Below are positions 32,885-43,697 of a stretch of 64,000 nucleotides of DNA, one piece after another. The notes under the pieces are model-generated. The model was not told where the DNA came from. It saw only the letters and a list, made by a program, of their open reading frames with translations, and searched no databases. The position numbers and the translations under genes are program-made. The first letter of the stretch is position 1. The number at the start of each line of letters is the position of its first letter. This DNA comes from Macrothele yani (taxonomy: Eukaryota > Arthropoda > Arachnida > Araneae > Macrothelidae): positions 117,366,770 to 117,430,769 of the forward strand of contig CM076995.1 in NCBI GenBank assembly GCA_039090855.1, given 5' to 3'.

Positions 32885-35800
32885 CGGAGGAAAATTTAAC
32901 ATACATTCAATGTTGTTCCCTTTAAGCTGTTTCCGTTTCAATGTTCCTTCTAAGCTACCGCGCAGGGACTTAACTTCCTCCGCGCAGCTGAAATATCTTC
33001 CCCGCAGTAAGCATTTTAGATTAAAATTCCCAAATCCCTAATTGATTTTCATAAATAGAAAATCAATTACCTGCAATAATAATAATAAATAAATAAAATT
33101 CGGGCTCTCAAAAGTCAAAACAACACTTTTCTTAAATGCCGTTCGCCTCCTTCTAAGTTCGTCTCATTGTCCTCTTCATTCTCGAAGGCTTCCTGCAAAG
33201 TAGTCTCGTGCGAGCAGATAGTGAACGCGAGAATGCGGATTAGTGGTTTTCCCACGCCGAGAAAGAGGCACATATTGAGTCTTTTCTCAAAACAACACAT
33301 CAGCGCCAGCATTTACTTGTTATTTTGTTTCTTATTCTCCTTGGTATTTTGATATACAAAGAAACTGTGTATTATGCGCAAACATGCTTTTCTTAATTTA
33401 TTTTTTTTTTATTCCAGAAGTAAGTTTGAGCTTCTCACTTTTTATAAAATAAATTTTATATTAATGAAATGATTTTAATTTTTTAAAATTTAAAATCAAT
33501 TGCGGAAAGAACGGTGATAGAAATGGGGGAGGATTAGAAAAAATAAGGGTTCCAATCCAAGCTCCAACTTCTACTGCATTATTAGTAAGAGAAGCTGAGA
33601 AAATAAAAGTTTTTGCCCGAATGGTTTTGATGCCTGCCCTGCTCATTGGATTAGGCGCGCCGCTTAGAGGGAATATTGCATGCATTGTCCTCGATAACGC
33701 CGTGTAGGATGGCTTCTCAAATTTCAACCTTCTGAGTTTATTTTCCAGCTTTCTTCCCTTATTTTTAAATGTTAATTGCTTTAAAAAGTTCAGTTCAATA
33801 TAACTCGCGCTCCCTCCCGCCTTTTCTCAATTCCTGCAGTTCATCCCCTAGGTCCTGCGTCCTACCTATCTTCGCAAAATAACTCCGACACTTAAATCGT
33901 TCTATTCCTCCTGGTTTTGGCAAAATTTCTACCTGTAATGTTTACATATTCTTTCCCAGCAAAAACACGTGTATTGGAAAACTGCTGGTCGCCAGCTGGC
34001 AATGATGGGTCACAGCTGGCTGAAATGTGCCGCTCACGGTACTGTAGCAATCCATTGGTGACAGCAACATCAGTTGGCAGCCCCTAGCATACCGCTGATG
34101 GTCCTGCCGCATCGCTGTGAATTACGGGCCTCCAAGCTAGCACCACGAGTGATCCGAAGCTGGCAACCGAAGCAACCCCAACACGAGTGCAAGCAGCGGC
34201 ACTGCCCGTGCATAGCAGCAACACATGCACAGAGTCTCGGGTAATCAATTAGTTGACGTCGACGCCATCGCCATTGTGTAATATTATAGGGTATGTTAAG
34301 AAGAAAAAAGCCATAGACAGATGAATAAATTTCCTTACGAAATGTTGCGTTGACGAAGGTTAACCTCGGTGGAAAATTGTAAAGTAAATAATTAACGAAC
34401 TGTGAAAAACAGTCAGTTACTCCGTCCTCAGTAAATTCCGTCACTAACGAACGAAGAATTGAGAATACAAACAGCCATAAAAAAAAAAAAAAAAAAGCAC
34501 ACACACGCACACACCATTCCCATAAAAAATAAGAAATGCTTTCTGAAAACTTTGTAAATGTATAGAATAATCTTTCGTTAACATATCTTACATATCCTAA
34601 ACCACTTCAAACAAAAGCCCCCCCCCCTTAAGGCATGAAAAACTGGTTATGTTGAAAACAAATACGAATTATACATGAAAAATGGGTTTTTCTGGGGAAA
34701 AAAGGGTATAAATTCATTACAAAATAATTAAGAATTTGAAAAAAAAATCAAGCAACGCTCTGTGAATATAATGCACTCATCCATCGGGTGAATACACAAA
34801 ATTGGAGAATTCGCTGCCAAAAATAACCAGAAATAAAAAAAAATATCTTTCCTATTCAGAACAAATGTAGCTTCGGACTGTGGTAAAAAAAAAAAAAAAG
34901 AAGAAAGATATAATGTTTAAAATGCAGCAATGTGACATTAGTCCGTAAATACACATGTTATATTAATTAAACAATCGCTTTCCAAGCCACAAGGACAGCA
35001 CAAACTTCGGAAAACGAAACGTTTTTAAGTTGGTACATCTCTTGAAAATGAGTGAAGTTCCTTCAATGTAAATGAAAAAAAAATCGATACATTGAAAACA
35101 TAAACTTATGAATCACATAAAACGGACATTTATGAAAAAAGACTCGTAATATTGTAAAATTAAAAAGAGAACCCGTCGTTTCACTTCGCGCAGGAAAGAG
35201 GCTCACCTTCAAGCACACTCCGCCAACTAGTAATGCGGTCTTGTGGTTAAAGCACAGTCTGTTTTCCAACCAAACTGTCGTGAGTTCGATGCTACACAGA
35301 TCCCTCGAGCGTTTTTTTCAGATCGGTTAAGAAAATTTCCCCTTCGCCGTGACAGCACGCAGAATATTTTCCTGTGAGGAAATAATATAACCCCGACCGA
35401 GTTGTGAGGTCATTCAACATAGCCGACTCACTTGACCATGCGGAGAAAAAAAAAAAAAAAGCGCTTACCGGGAAAAGTGAGTAGTTCTGATGCTGTCTTA
35501 TTTGTCAGTACTGGGCAATTCGCGAACCAGATTCGGCAAGCTATCAGTTACGTCACGTGACTGCGTGGCTGCCATTACCGGGAAACTGACGGGCCACAAT
35601 AGGCTAGTCACCATATGGCACGTGCTTGCAGAACCGCTTAACGGCAGCTTGCGGCCGCCACTGCCTGCGATGGATAACTAGTGGCCATGTCGTGCCATAT
35701 GACAACTGATGGGGGTGCTCGCGGTTGGCTTGCTGCTGGCCCATGCATTTGCCGCCAGGACATTTTATTCACTTTTGGGCACCGACACCGGAGTGCTGGG

Positions 35801-35919
35801 TTGTTGCTGGCACTGATGGCCCATATGTTGGATTGCGTGCTGTCCCAGCAAGACTGTTTTTGCTGGGTCGTTTGGTAAAATATGATTCGGCAAGATTTTG
35901 CGCAACAAGGTTTTCCATA
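32885..35919. other. Long AT-rich stretch without recognised gene
   Basis: No frame shows a recognisable domain; the longest (146 codons on the minus strand near 34070-34510) is low-complexity at one end and rejected. 33970-34220 and 35640-35880 are locally GC-rich and share only CCCAGCAAAAACA-like words. A tRNA-like segment near 35225-35300 is listed separately. Confidence 0.4.
35225..35300 (+). repeat. tRNA-like segment (possible SINE head or pseudo-tRNA)
   Basis: TAATGCGGTCTTGTGGTTAA resembles a pol III A box region, and GAGTTCGATGCTACACAG, about 45 bp further, resembles a B box plus T arm. A convincing acceptor stem is not present, so this is more likely a degenerate SINE head or tRNA pseudogene than a working tRNA. 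Confidence 0.35.
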
Positions 35920-35921
35920 TA

Positions 35922-36936
35922 CACTCATCGTCAAAAAAATAGTTGCACCCAGAAGGAAGCAACCGACTAGAGTGAAATTTGGTGGGTAGGTTTGACATCG
36001 TGAGACATGAAAATTATTCAAGTATCTCGCTCGGCCGCGCATGTGACGCAAGCAAGGAGGGGTCGTAGTGATGTGCCTGACCGTTATATAAGGTCGGCCC
36101 GTTGCGCGTGCTTGCCATTCTGACCCGTGCTGTTGTGTTGGTTGCATCCTTTGCAAGAGAAGTATGCCTCGGAGAAACGTTCAGAAGCAATTCGAGCAGT
36201 TGGAGGAGTTCGAGAGGGGCCGCATCGACGGGTTCCGAGAAACGGGATGGACTTATCGCCATATTGCGCGCCATACCGGTCGTGCGGATATCACCATAGC
36301 ACGCTGTTGGCGGTAATGGATAGAACAAAGCACGCAACAGTGACAGGAAGGGCCTGTGAGACCTAGACGACCACGGAGAGAGAGGACCGATGGGCTTTCC
36401 GACATGCGCAGAGTGACCCAACAGCCACAATTGCGGATATTCAGCGAGCAGTGGTGCCCTCCATGCATCGTCCGATTAGTGCCAGCACCATTGGCAGACG
36501 GCTGAACGACGTAGGACTTCACGCACGAAAACCGTTACGATGACTGCCCTTAACAACAGTTCATCGTCACCAAAGACTGCAATGGTGTCGTGCCAGGCTG
36601 TCAAGGAACCACGCAGAATGGCAGAGGGTGATCTTTAGTGACCAGTTTCGCTTTTGTGTTGGAGGAGACGACCACCGAATTCGTGTGTGGAAGCACCATG
36701 GTCAGCGCCAAGATGAACGTTTAGTTGTAGAGCGTCACACGTCCAGAAGGCTTGGTGTCATGGGGTGGGGTGCAATTGCCCACGATGCCACATCACCTTT
36801 CGTGTCCATTACAGGCACTTTGACAGCCCAACATTACGTTAATGAGGTCCTGCAACCAGTGGCCCTACTTTTTCTGAACGCTCACTCTGGGGCGATTTTC
36901 CAACAGGACAAACGTCGTCCGCATACTGTTGCTGTC
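35922..36936 (+). mobile_element. Tc1-like DNA transposon, 3' end missing
   Basis: Starts with the Tc1-type end CACTCATCGTCAAAAAAATA after a TA (35920-35921) and runs into a transposase, then stops at about 36936 inside the second catalytic block, where a 46-bp hairpin and a mariner element begin. No matching right end exists in the window. A 64-bp non-coding tract (TTGCACCCAGAAGGAAGC) follows the terminus. Confidence 0.85.
36164..36936 (+). pseudogene. Tc1-like transposase, truncated after the second catalytic block
   Basis: From ATG 36164: MPRRNVQKQFEQLEEFERGR, a helix-turn-helix region (GRIDGFRETGWTYRHIARH), then a stop at about 36314. Further on, 36628-36936 is open with IFSDQFRFCVGG (first Asp; the usual SDES has become SDQ), GVMGWGAIAHD and IFQQDKRRPHTV (second Asp block; DNARPH expected). 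The glutamate block is missing because of truncation. The start was chosen because this ATG precedes the first conserved helix. Confidence 0.82.
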
Positions 36937-36979
36937 TCGGGAGCTTTCCTTCAAGGCACTGAAGGGAAGCTCCCGAGAC
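36934..36979. repeat. 46-bp hairpin at the Tc1/mariner junction
   Basis: GTCTCGGGAGCTT and AAGCTCCCGAGAC face each other, with further pairing of CCTTCA and TGAAGG and a loop of about 6 bp. It sits exactly where the Tc1 transposase stops matching and before the mariner sequence. Confidence 0.85.
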
Positions 36980-36984
36980 TTGGA

Positions 36985-37765
36985 TACACTTATTGTACCG
37001 ATCATAGAGTTGGCGAAATCCGCGCTGCGAAAGATGTTTTATCTTCTCCTCAAACCAACACTTAGTTACCTCCTTCAGTTCAGAATCATCCGCAAATCGC
37101 CTACTCAGCAGATCCTTTTTTCATATATTTGAAGAGGAAGAAGTCGCTAGAGGCGAGATCAGGTGAGTACGGTTGGTGGGGAAGCAGTGGGAAACCACAT
37201 TATGTCACAGCTTGTATGGAAACACTGGCTGTGTGGATTGGATCATTGTCCTGGAGAAGCAAAACACCACGTCGCAATTTCCTTTGCCGCTTACTCTTGA
37301 TGGCTTTACGGAATTGTCGCAATAGGCAGCATTCATAGTCCTTTTGTGAGGCAAGTATTCAATTAACTGCAACCTTACTGAGTCCCAAAAACGGTGACCA
37401 TAATCTTCCTTGCAGATGGTTGTGTTTTGAACTCTTTTGGTGGTGGTGATCCATGAAGTTTCCACTGCATGCTCTCTTGTTTGGTATCAGGGTCTCAATG
37501 GTGAAGAAGCGACTTATCACCAGTCACAATGCAAGAATAGAAGTCATCTAGATCGCGGTTAATGCTCTCACGTTGAACCCGATTTGCTTCAACAGGATCA
37601 TTCTTCGTCTCAGGTGACAACATTCGAAGAACAATACGTCTGGCACAAATCTTTGACATCCCCAACCTCTCATGCAAAATGGTCCAAGCACGCTTAACTT
37701 CAGTTCCTGAGCAATCTGTACGACACGGATTCGCAGGTTTGAGGAACTCTGGGTCCAATCTGTGT
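36985..37765 (-). pseudogene. mariner (DD34D) transposase fragment
   Basis: Minus-strand reading from about 37765: DPEFLKPANPCRTDCSG, RAWTILHERLGMSKICARR (mariner-type recognition helices), NRDLDDFYSCIVTGDKSLLHH (first catalytic Asp in TGD), then VTVFWDSVRLQLIEYLPH, LLLQDNDPIHTAS (second Asp) and PYSPDLASSDFFLF (third Asp). Spacing of 34 residues between the second and third Asp is the mariner signature, as against DD34E of the Tc1 elements around it. At least three frameshifts or stops. No inverted repeats seen, so both ends are missing or unrecognised. Confidence 0.85.
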
Positions 37766-37774
37766 CTACCATCT

Positions 37775-38146
37775 ACCTGAACACCATTGCAGACCAGGTT
37801 CATCCTTTCATGGCAAAGATATTCCTCTCTAGTAGTGTCATGACATATATGCGCCGTACAATAATGCGCCATGACAATACCCGAATTGCTCGAGAATGGT
37901 TGGTGGAACATGAAGAAGACTTCCCGTGTTTCCCTGGCCTCGAAATTCTCCAGAAATCAATCAAGTCGAGCATCTGTTGTTTGTGTTCGAACAGTCAATC
38001 CGATCTGCAGCGTCTCAACCACGTAACTTACAAGATTTAAAGGATATGGTGATAATGTGTGGGTACCAGATACTGCAAGATACCTTTGAAAATCTTGTGG
38101 AGTTTATGCCTCGCCGGGTAATAGCTGTTTCAGTGGTACAACATCA
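37775..38146 (+). pseudogene. Tc1-like transposase C-terminal fragment
   Basis: Forward remnant: VHPFMAKIF, RTIMRHDNTRIAREWL (second Asp block), FPCFPGLE in one frame, then FPWPRNSPEINQVEHLLFVFEQ (Glu in QVEHLL) in the next, ending EFMPRRVIAV near 38130. It overlaps the same protein region as the element at 35922-36936 (both hold the second Asp block), so it is a different insertion. Its right edge abuts the complete element at 38149. Confidence 0.75.
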
Positions 38147-38148
38147 TA

Positions 38149-39698
38149 CACTGGTGTGCAAAAACTAAGGACGGAGAGGAGAAATTAACATAACAGCGGA
38201 ACGAGCAGGCAGAACGGACCGAAAGACCACTCAGGAGATAGACTAGGGTCCGGTACGGTAGGACATGCGCATGTATGCAGCATGACGTAGGGGCGGGGAT
38301 GTCGGAAGGGTATAAAGCACACGGGCGGTGTACGCTCAGCAATTCGGTGAAAGCTATTGCACGGTGTACATTGGTTTGAACGACGTCGAGTTGCTGCCAC
38401 CGTGTGATATGGCCAACAAGCAATCCAGTAGACGACATCTGGATGACTTTACCCGAGGTCGCGTCATTGAGGAGTTGGAAGAAGGTCGAAGTGCGACTAG
38501 TGTGGCCTAGGAGTTCGGGATCGCACACAGCATCGTTTCACGAGCTTGGAGAGAATTTCAGACGACAGGAACAGCTGTCCAAGAGTTTAGCAGTGGTCGT
38601 TCACGAGCAACCATGGCGGCGGACGGCCGGTATATTGTCCTACAGGCGAGAAGAGACAGACGGCAGACAGCGGGAGAAATCGCAAGGCACATGCAACAGA
38701 CAACTGGACGTCAGTTATCGCGTTTTACCGTGGCCACGAGGCTGCACAAAGGTGGTCTATTTGCACGAGGACCAGTACGTTGTGTGCCATTAACGCCTGC
38801 TCATCGAAGACGGCGGTTTCTGTGGTGTCAGGAACAAAAAACTGAACACATCAGCAATGGGGTCGAGTTCTCTTTACGGATGAGAGCCGTTTTGTCTGAC
38901 AAGCGATTCTGGACGTATACACATCTGGAGAGAGCAGGGAACACGCAATCATACCTCCAACGTCATCGAAAGGGGCCGGTTTGGAGGTGGCGGAGTTCTC
39001 GTTTGGGGCGGTATCATGCTTGGTAGCCGTACTAACCTCCACATCTTCCAAGGAGGTTCAGTCACTGGTGTCCGCTATTGTACCGAGGTTCTCCTGCCTC
39101 ACGTGCGTCTGTTTAGAGGTGCTGTGGGTCCTGAGTTCCTCTTCATGGACGACAACGCTACACTTCATCGTACAGTGGCTGTCGCAGAGCTGTTGGAGAG
39201 TGAAGATATTCAACGCATGGATTGGCCCGCAAGGTCTCCGGACCTAAATTCAATCGAACACGTGTGGGACCTTCTCGGGAGACGCTTGGCAGCACGTCAC
39301 CAGCCACCAGCAACGATTCCGCAGCTGCGATTGGCGCTACAAGAGGAATGGGCCGCGATGCCTCAACAGCTCCTTGACAACCTCGTCCTCAGCATGAACA
39401 GACGTTGTAAATCCTACAACGCAGTCAGGGGTGATCATATCCCCTACTAAAGACTGGATTTTTCTTGGCAGCCGCCTGTCACATGGACGTTTCAGTCTTC
39501 TGTCCAGTTATGCTCGAAGCTACCTTTTCAATAAAGTGCCTTTGTATCCTTTGGATTCCTTGTTTGGACGGTTTTGCTCACTTGTCCCATATTCTTACAT
39601 CTTGGGGATCTTATGGTATGATTTGAGTCGATGTGGAGCACTTCTGCACGACGTTACATTCAAAAAACCGTCTCGTCCTTAATTTTTGCATGCCAGTG
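38149..39698 (+). mobile_element. Tc1-like DNA transposon, complete ends, 1550 bp
   Basis: Inverted ends CACTGGYRTGCAAAAAYTAA at 38149 and its complement ending at 39698, flanked by TA on both sides (38147-38148 and 39699-39700). Carries a broken forward transposase and about 250 bp of non-coding sequence on each side. Confidence 0.9.
38410..39450 (+). pseudogene. Tc1-like transposase (DD34E), frameshifted
   Basis: From ATG 38410: MANKQSSRRHLDDFTRGRVI (first helix-turn-helix), a stop at about 38510, then in frame EFGIAHSIVSRAWREF and, from 38613, QTAGEIARHMQQTTGRQLS (second helix-turn-helix). A shift near 38850 precedes LFTDESRFCL (first Asp), another gives 39016-39450 with VRYCTEVLLPHV, LFMDDNATLHRTV (second Asp) and RSPDLNSIEHVWDLLG (Glu). 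Second Asp to Glu is 34 residues. About 347 residues if uninterrupted, the usual Tc1 length. Confidence 0.88.
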
Positions 39699-40581
39699 TA
39701 TTAGGCAGGTGGTCATAATGTTTTGGGTCTTCGGTGTATACCACAGAATATTATCAAACTTACTAAAGGGGAGGGGATGCACGGATAACTGGAAAACACC
39801 AATGGCGGAAATTTAAATCTTATTATGCTTAACAAATTACTCAATCTGATAACCGGTAATTTTTGTTTGTTTTAGAGAAACCCTTAGATGTTACCCAGTG
39901 TGAGTTTAAACTTTTTCACAGCTGTGTGATATCGTGATAACGTTCTATTCAACGGCCGACATACTCTAACAAAATGTCACTTCAGACAGCGCTGTGTTGT
40001 GATTGATGCACTTGTCAATTTCTTCATCACTCTCTTCCTCTTTGGGTTAACCCGCAGCTGCGGAATAACTAACTATATCTGTGTCACTCATACATCATTA
40101 TAAGTCTTGTTCACGTGAATCACTTCGCGATCACTCGTCGAGGCTTTCTTTGCCGACATTTTTAAAATCTTCTAAAATATTCATTAAACCTCTAGTATAC
40201 CAGGCATTTCACTTGCTTCTTACTTTCCTCCGTTAAAACCCGGTAGATCATCATCTACATTTAGAACTTTCCTCCATAATCCAACGTTACCGGTTTTGCA
40301 GTGGACCACACCTCAGACACACCTCGTACAGATAGCATCCAGTGATTTATCATATTGGCTTGGGGGTTGGGGGGGGGGGGATTTCAGGTGCCCAAACAAA
40401 TTTGATCATTCTGAGAGGGCGTCGACTGTATCCATATGAGTCACACAGGAACGTATCTGCATTTATATTTACAGTTTGCATATATTTACAGTGCGTAATA
40501 TTATGAATAGAAAAAGAGACTTACCAAAATTACCGGGTACTGCTTCAGCGTTGTCTGTTAATGTTCTAAGTTGCTCACGGT

Positions 40582-40840
40582 ATATGTTATTCTTTTACGC
40601 ATAGTTTTCATATTTCTCCGCACCTGGCTTCTATGAGCCCGAAAATTGTCAAACATTCGTTATATGTACATCCTTGATCCGGCCTCGCGATACAGTGCGT
40701 TAGTTTTTACTTATAGAAATAATAATTACACTATAATTCCCTGTTTCTAACTGTATTACACTATAATTCCCTACTTCTAACTGCATCATGCGTCACTACT
40801 TTTTTCATTGAGGTTTTAACGACCACCGTGAGCAACTCAA
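40582..40840 (+). repeat. Segment duplicated 9.2 kb downstream (copy 1)
   Basis: Nearly identical in direct orientation to 49737-49993: ATGTTATTCTTTTACG, CCTGGCTTCTATGAGCCC, CTTGATCCGGCCTCGCGA and CACTATAATTCCCTACTTC in the same order. Both copies end in the 3' part of a reverse-oriented SINE (TTTTAACGACCACCGTGAG). Either a dispersed repeat with a SINE in it or a local duplication. Confidence 0.88.
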
Positions 40841-40925
40841 TGGGTTATTTTTATGTCACCGTGAGCAACTCAATGGGCTATTTTTATGTCACCGTGAGCA
40901 ACTCAATGGGCTATTTTTATTTCTC
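40827..40925. repeat. 33-bp tandem repeat, three units, from SINE 3' sequence
   Basis: ACCGTGAGCAACTCAATGGG followed by YTATTTTTATGTC occurs three times in succession. The unit derives from the SINE 3' region, which is single-copy in the other SINEs here, so the expansion is specific to this copy. Confidence 0.9.
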
Positions 40926-41239
40926 TGTGCTGGAGAAATAAAACATCATTTCCGTAAGTTTGATTTATGTTTTTAAATGTTTCGTCTGGCCGTTAAGGTT
41001 TAATTTAGGAACTATTTCATCGTATGGTGATGTTTTAAAATAACGTAGCAGTACGAAAAGACGTTTACGTTATAGTATATCATACTAAGCAAAGAGTCTC
41101 ATATTGTGTTTGTTAACCCAAAATGAAAAGCCTTACATTCCAAATGTTCATTCCCAGAGTTTCTGCTGTTATATCTTAAAGGTTGTTATATTTTACTAAT
41201 GTACTGGGGTGAAGAGAATAATTCAAGCACATGAAAGAA

Positions 41240-41640
41240 ACTTCTTAATACGTCTTAGGACTGCGATGTGCAGATATGACGACTGCTGTGCGACGTGGCA
41301 TGAAGCCCACCAGGTACTGTTGGTAGGAAGTGGGAATTTTACACCATTCCTCCTGAAGGAAAGCTTCAAAATCCAGCTTGCATGAAGGAGGCAAAACACG
41401 CTGGTAAACTACCAATTTCTAAAAATTACATGCATGCTCAATGGGATAGAGGTCCGGTGATTAGAAGGTCCAAAGAAAGGATAGAAGAACAACCTTGTGT
41501 TCCTGAAACCAGGTGCTGATTTCACGTCCCTTATGGAAGAGGGCATTAATTACCTGAAAGGCACCAACCTTCTCCGAGAAGATATGTAGCAGCATCGGGT
41601 GCACAAGTGTAGCGTTTGCGTGTTGCTGACTTACTAAAGC
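41240..41640 (-). pseudogene. Old Tc1-like transposase C-terminal relic
   Basis: Minus-strand fragments in shifting frames: NALFHKGREISTWFQEHKVV (after the second catalytic block; its Asp is gone), SPDLYPIEHACN (Glu block) and VGFMPRRTAVVISAHRS (C-terminal block). Order and spacing match the ends of the better preserved Tc1 elements in the window. No termini found. Much older than the others. Confidence 0.7.
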
Positions 41641-42469
41641 ACTACATAGATCAAAACTTCACCTACAGTGAAACACGGGTCACTCAAATAAAGTCAGGAA
41701 GTTGTTACTTACAGCTAATCCTTCAATGCTGTCAATAAGCACTTGATCATTTGCACTTCAACAAGGTGAGATCATGAAAACTTAGATTAGCATCCACAAG
41801 AGCACAACACTGTTATTAAAGTAGAACACGTAGCTTTCACAAATACTTAAACAGCAATTAAGCAATCACGTATCCAAAAGAAGCATTAACGTTCACCATC
41901 CAACATCTCCCCTTAAACAACCGCTGCATTGCCTTTTTATCTATCGTTCTCATCCGGCCATACATACGTCACTCTTGTTCCGACCTCAGAGTGTTGCCAA
42001 TAATATTCTTGTTTCAGGGAAAAGACATAACGTTAAGTTTGGAAAGTGTAAAAGAGAACAATCTCAAATTTACATAGAAAAAGGAACTAAAATTGAAAGT
42101 TAAGGTAGAATATACGTCACACATGATGAACTGTTCATCTAATAAAAGCCAGCATTCTTTTAAAGAAAAATTATACGAATGTACACTGAAATATATGATG
42201 TAGTATAAGTTGATAAACGCTTTGGAAAAGTGACACTTCAATTGTGAATAAACGAATTAATCGAAAGTCCGTGTCGTGATCAAAAACAAATGAATGAAAC
42301 CTCCAAACTATTTCATACTCGTTGCTTTAAAACAAATGTGATACAATAAGAGCACTTTGTGTTACGAAAGATCACAGAACCGTTAGGGAAATGGGGCTGT
42401 AAGAGACCTGTACAACTTGAGGTCTGGTAGTCCGCGCTATCGCGTCCCCACAACTTTCATTAACTTATG

Positions 42470-42531
42470 CATTCATATACTGTTCATCGAGCAATATCAA
42501 AAGGATATTGCTGATGAACAGTATATGAATG
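42470..42531. repeat. Near-perfect hairpin
   Basis: CATTCATATACTGTTCATC (42470-42488) pairs with GATGAACAGTATATGAATG (42513-42531), and GCAATATC pairs with GATATTGC inside, leaving a loop of a few bases. The right arm's GATGAACAGT is the core of the tandem repeat that follows. Confidence 0.9.
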
Positions 42532-42590
42532 TAGATATTAGATGAACAGTGTAGAATTTAGATGAACAGTGTAGAATTTAGATGAACAGT
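42531..42590. repeat. 20-bp tandem repeat, three units
   Basis: GTAGAATTTAGATGAACAGT three times (first unit GTAGATATTAGATGAACAGT), starting at the end of the hairpin's right arm. Confidence 0.95.
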
Positions 42591-43697
42591 ATATTACCCG
42601 TAGGAAGATAAAACGTGTTTATTTGGCAACCATAATTCTCGATCGCCATGCATAGATCATACGAGAAAAAATTACCTTTAACCACGTGCTGCCATTACAG
42701 ATTTCCGCGCCGCTCTCCGCACCGGAAAAATCAACCGTTCACTCGCCTGTGTCTCGAAATAATTTCCTCTCGAACAAGCACATTTGGCTGACCATGGGTG
42801 CGTCATGTACCCTCAGGCGCACAGCACTGGTCGCGTTATCCTCTCCCCTGCAGGGCGTCAGCTATTTCCCGATCACCTTTGTGGGGTACAATTGGCGGTA
42901 ATAAATATGTAGACATGAAAACAAAATATGATCACAATAGTCCTTGCACAGGCCATTTAATAAAAGTAGTAGTAAGCTCAGCTGGTTATTGGTCATCTAG
43001 TTTGAAAAGGTCGATTGGCATTGACTTAAGAAAAAGCAGACATGAAGGTGACTGAATATGCAGAAAAATAAATCTGATTTCGAAAACCGTTAAAGCTTTT
43101 TTCCAAATGATACTGAATGGAGTATAGCGGAACAGGAAGGGGAATGCTTAAAATACAAGTTGGCTTCAGAAGAGAGAACAGGTTCAAACATTGAGTCAAA
43201 GGCTGATTACAGCGTAATAAAGGAACCACAAGTACCATTTGTTCCGTGGTTTATAGATTGTGCTAAGGTGTTTGGTCGCGTGACAACCGACGGAAAATTA
43301 AAAAAAAATCTCTATCTGCTGCATATAAATTAATAAATAAATTGTCTGAGTCACGATCAAGGACTAGTTTGGAAAGAGAATTTAGCTGGGCTGTATTTTA
43401 TCATTCCACTTTTTAATTTTGAATGATGATCTCATGCTTCAAGCAGTGGTGCATGACAGCTGATAAATTATGCGAAAGGAAGGTAAATACCCTAAGCTCT
43501 ACTGCTAAAATTTACTTAATGTTCTGAGCTATATGGGAGAAATTTTGGAAAAAATTTGTGCAAGAAATCAAACAAAGGTGATAATTCGTAATACGACAAA
43601 TTCTCTGGAAGTCACTGTAGAGAAAGGGAGTTGAAGTGCTTTATTCGGAGTCGAAGACCGAACAAAATGGAGTTGTGCAATTATTGAAGCTACTATA

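Larger units (their letters stand above)
39701..41235. other. Intergenic stretch with a duplicated SINE-associated segment
   Basis: No gene recognised. A G-run lies at 40366-40380. Contains the segment 40582-40840 that recurs at 49737-49993 and a 33-bp tandem repeat, both listed separately. Confidence 0.45.
41641..43695. other. Intergenic stretch, no gene recognised
   Basis: Apart from the hairpin and 20-bp repeats at 42470-42590, nothing is recognised. A 71-codon forward frame at 42686-42901 lies in a locally GC-rich patch but shows no known motif. Confidence 0.45.

Noticed and set aside
34070..34510. 146-codon reverse-strand open frame
   Set aside because: Begins in a poly-A/poly-T run giving a Phe stretch, has no recognisable motif, and its Cys/Arg-rich end comes from a GC-rich patch. 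No support as a gene.
35638..36156. 172-codon reverse frame overlapping the Tc1 start
   Set aside because: It crosses the Tc1 terminus and the spacer without any domain, and is antisense to the leader of a real element.
40827..40925. CRISPR-like array of 33-bp repeats
   Set aside because: Units are directly contiguous without spacers and derive from SINE 3' sequence in a eukaryotic context.
42686..42901. 71-codon forward frame in a GC-richer patch
   Set aside because: No motif, no homologous sequence in the window, length within chance for this composition.
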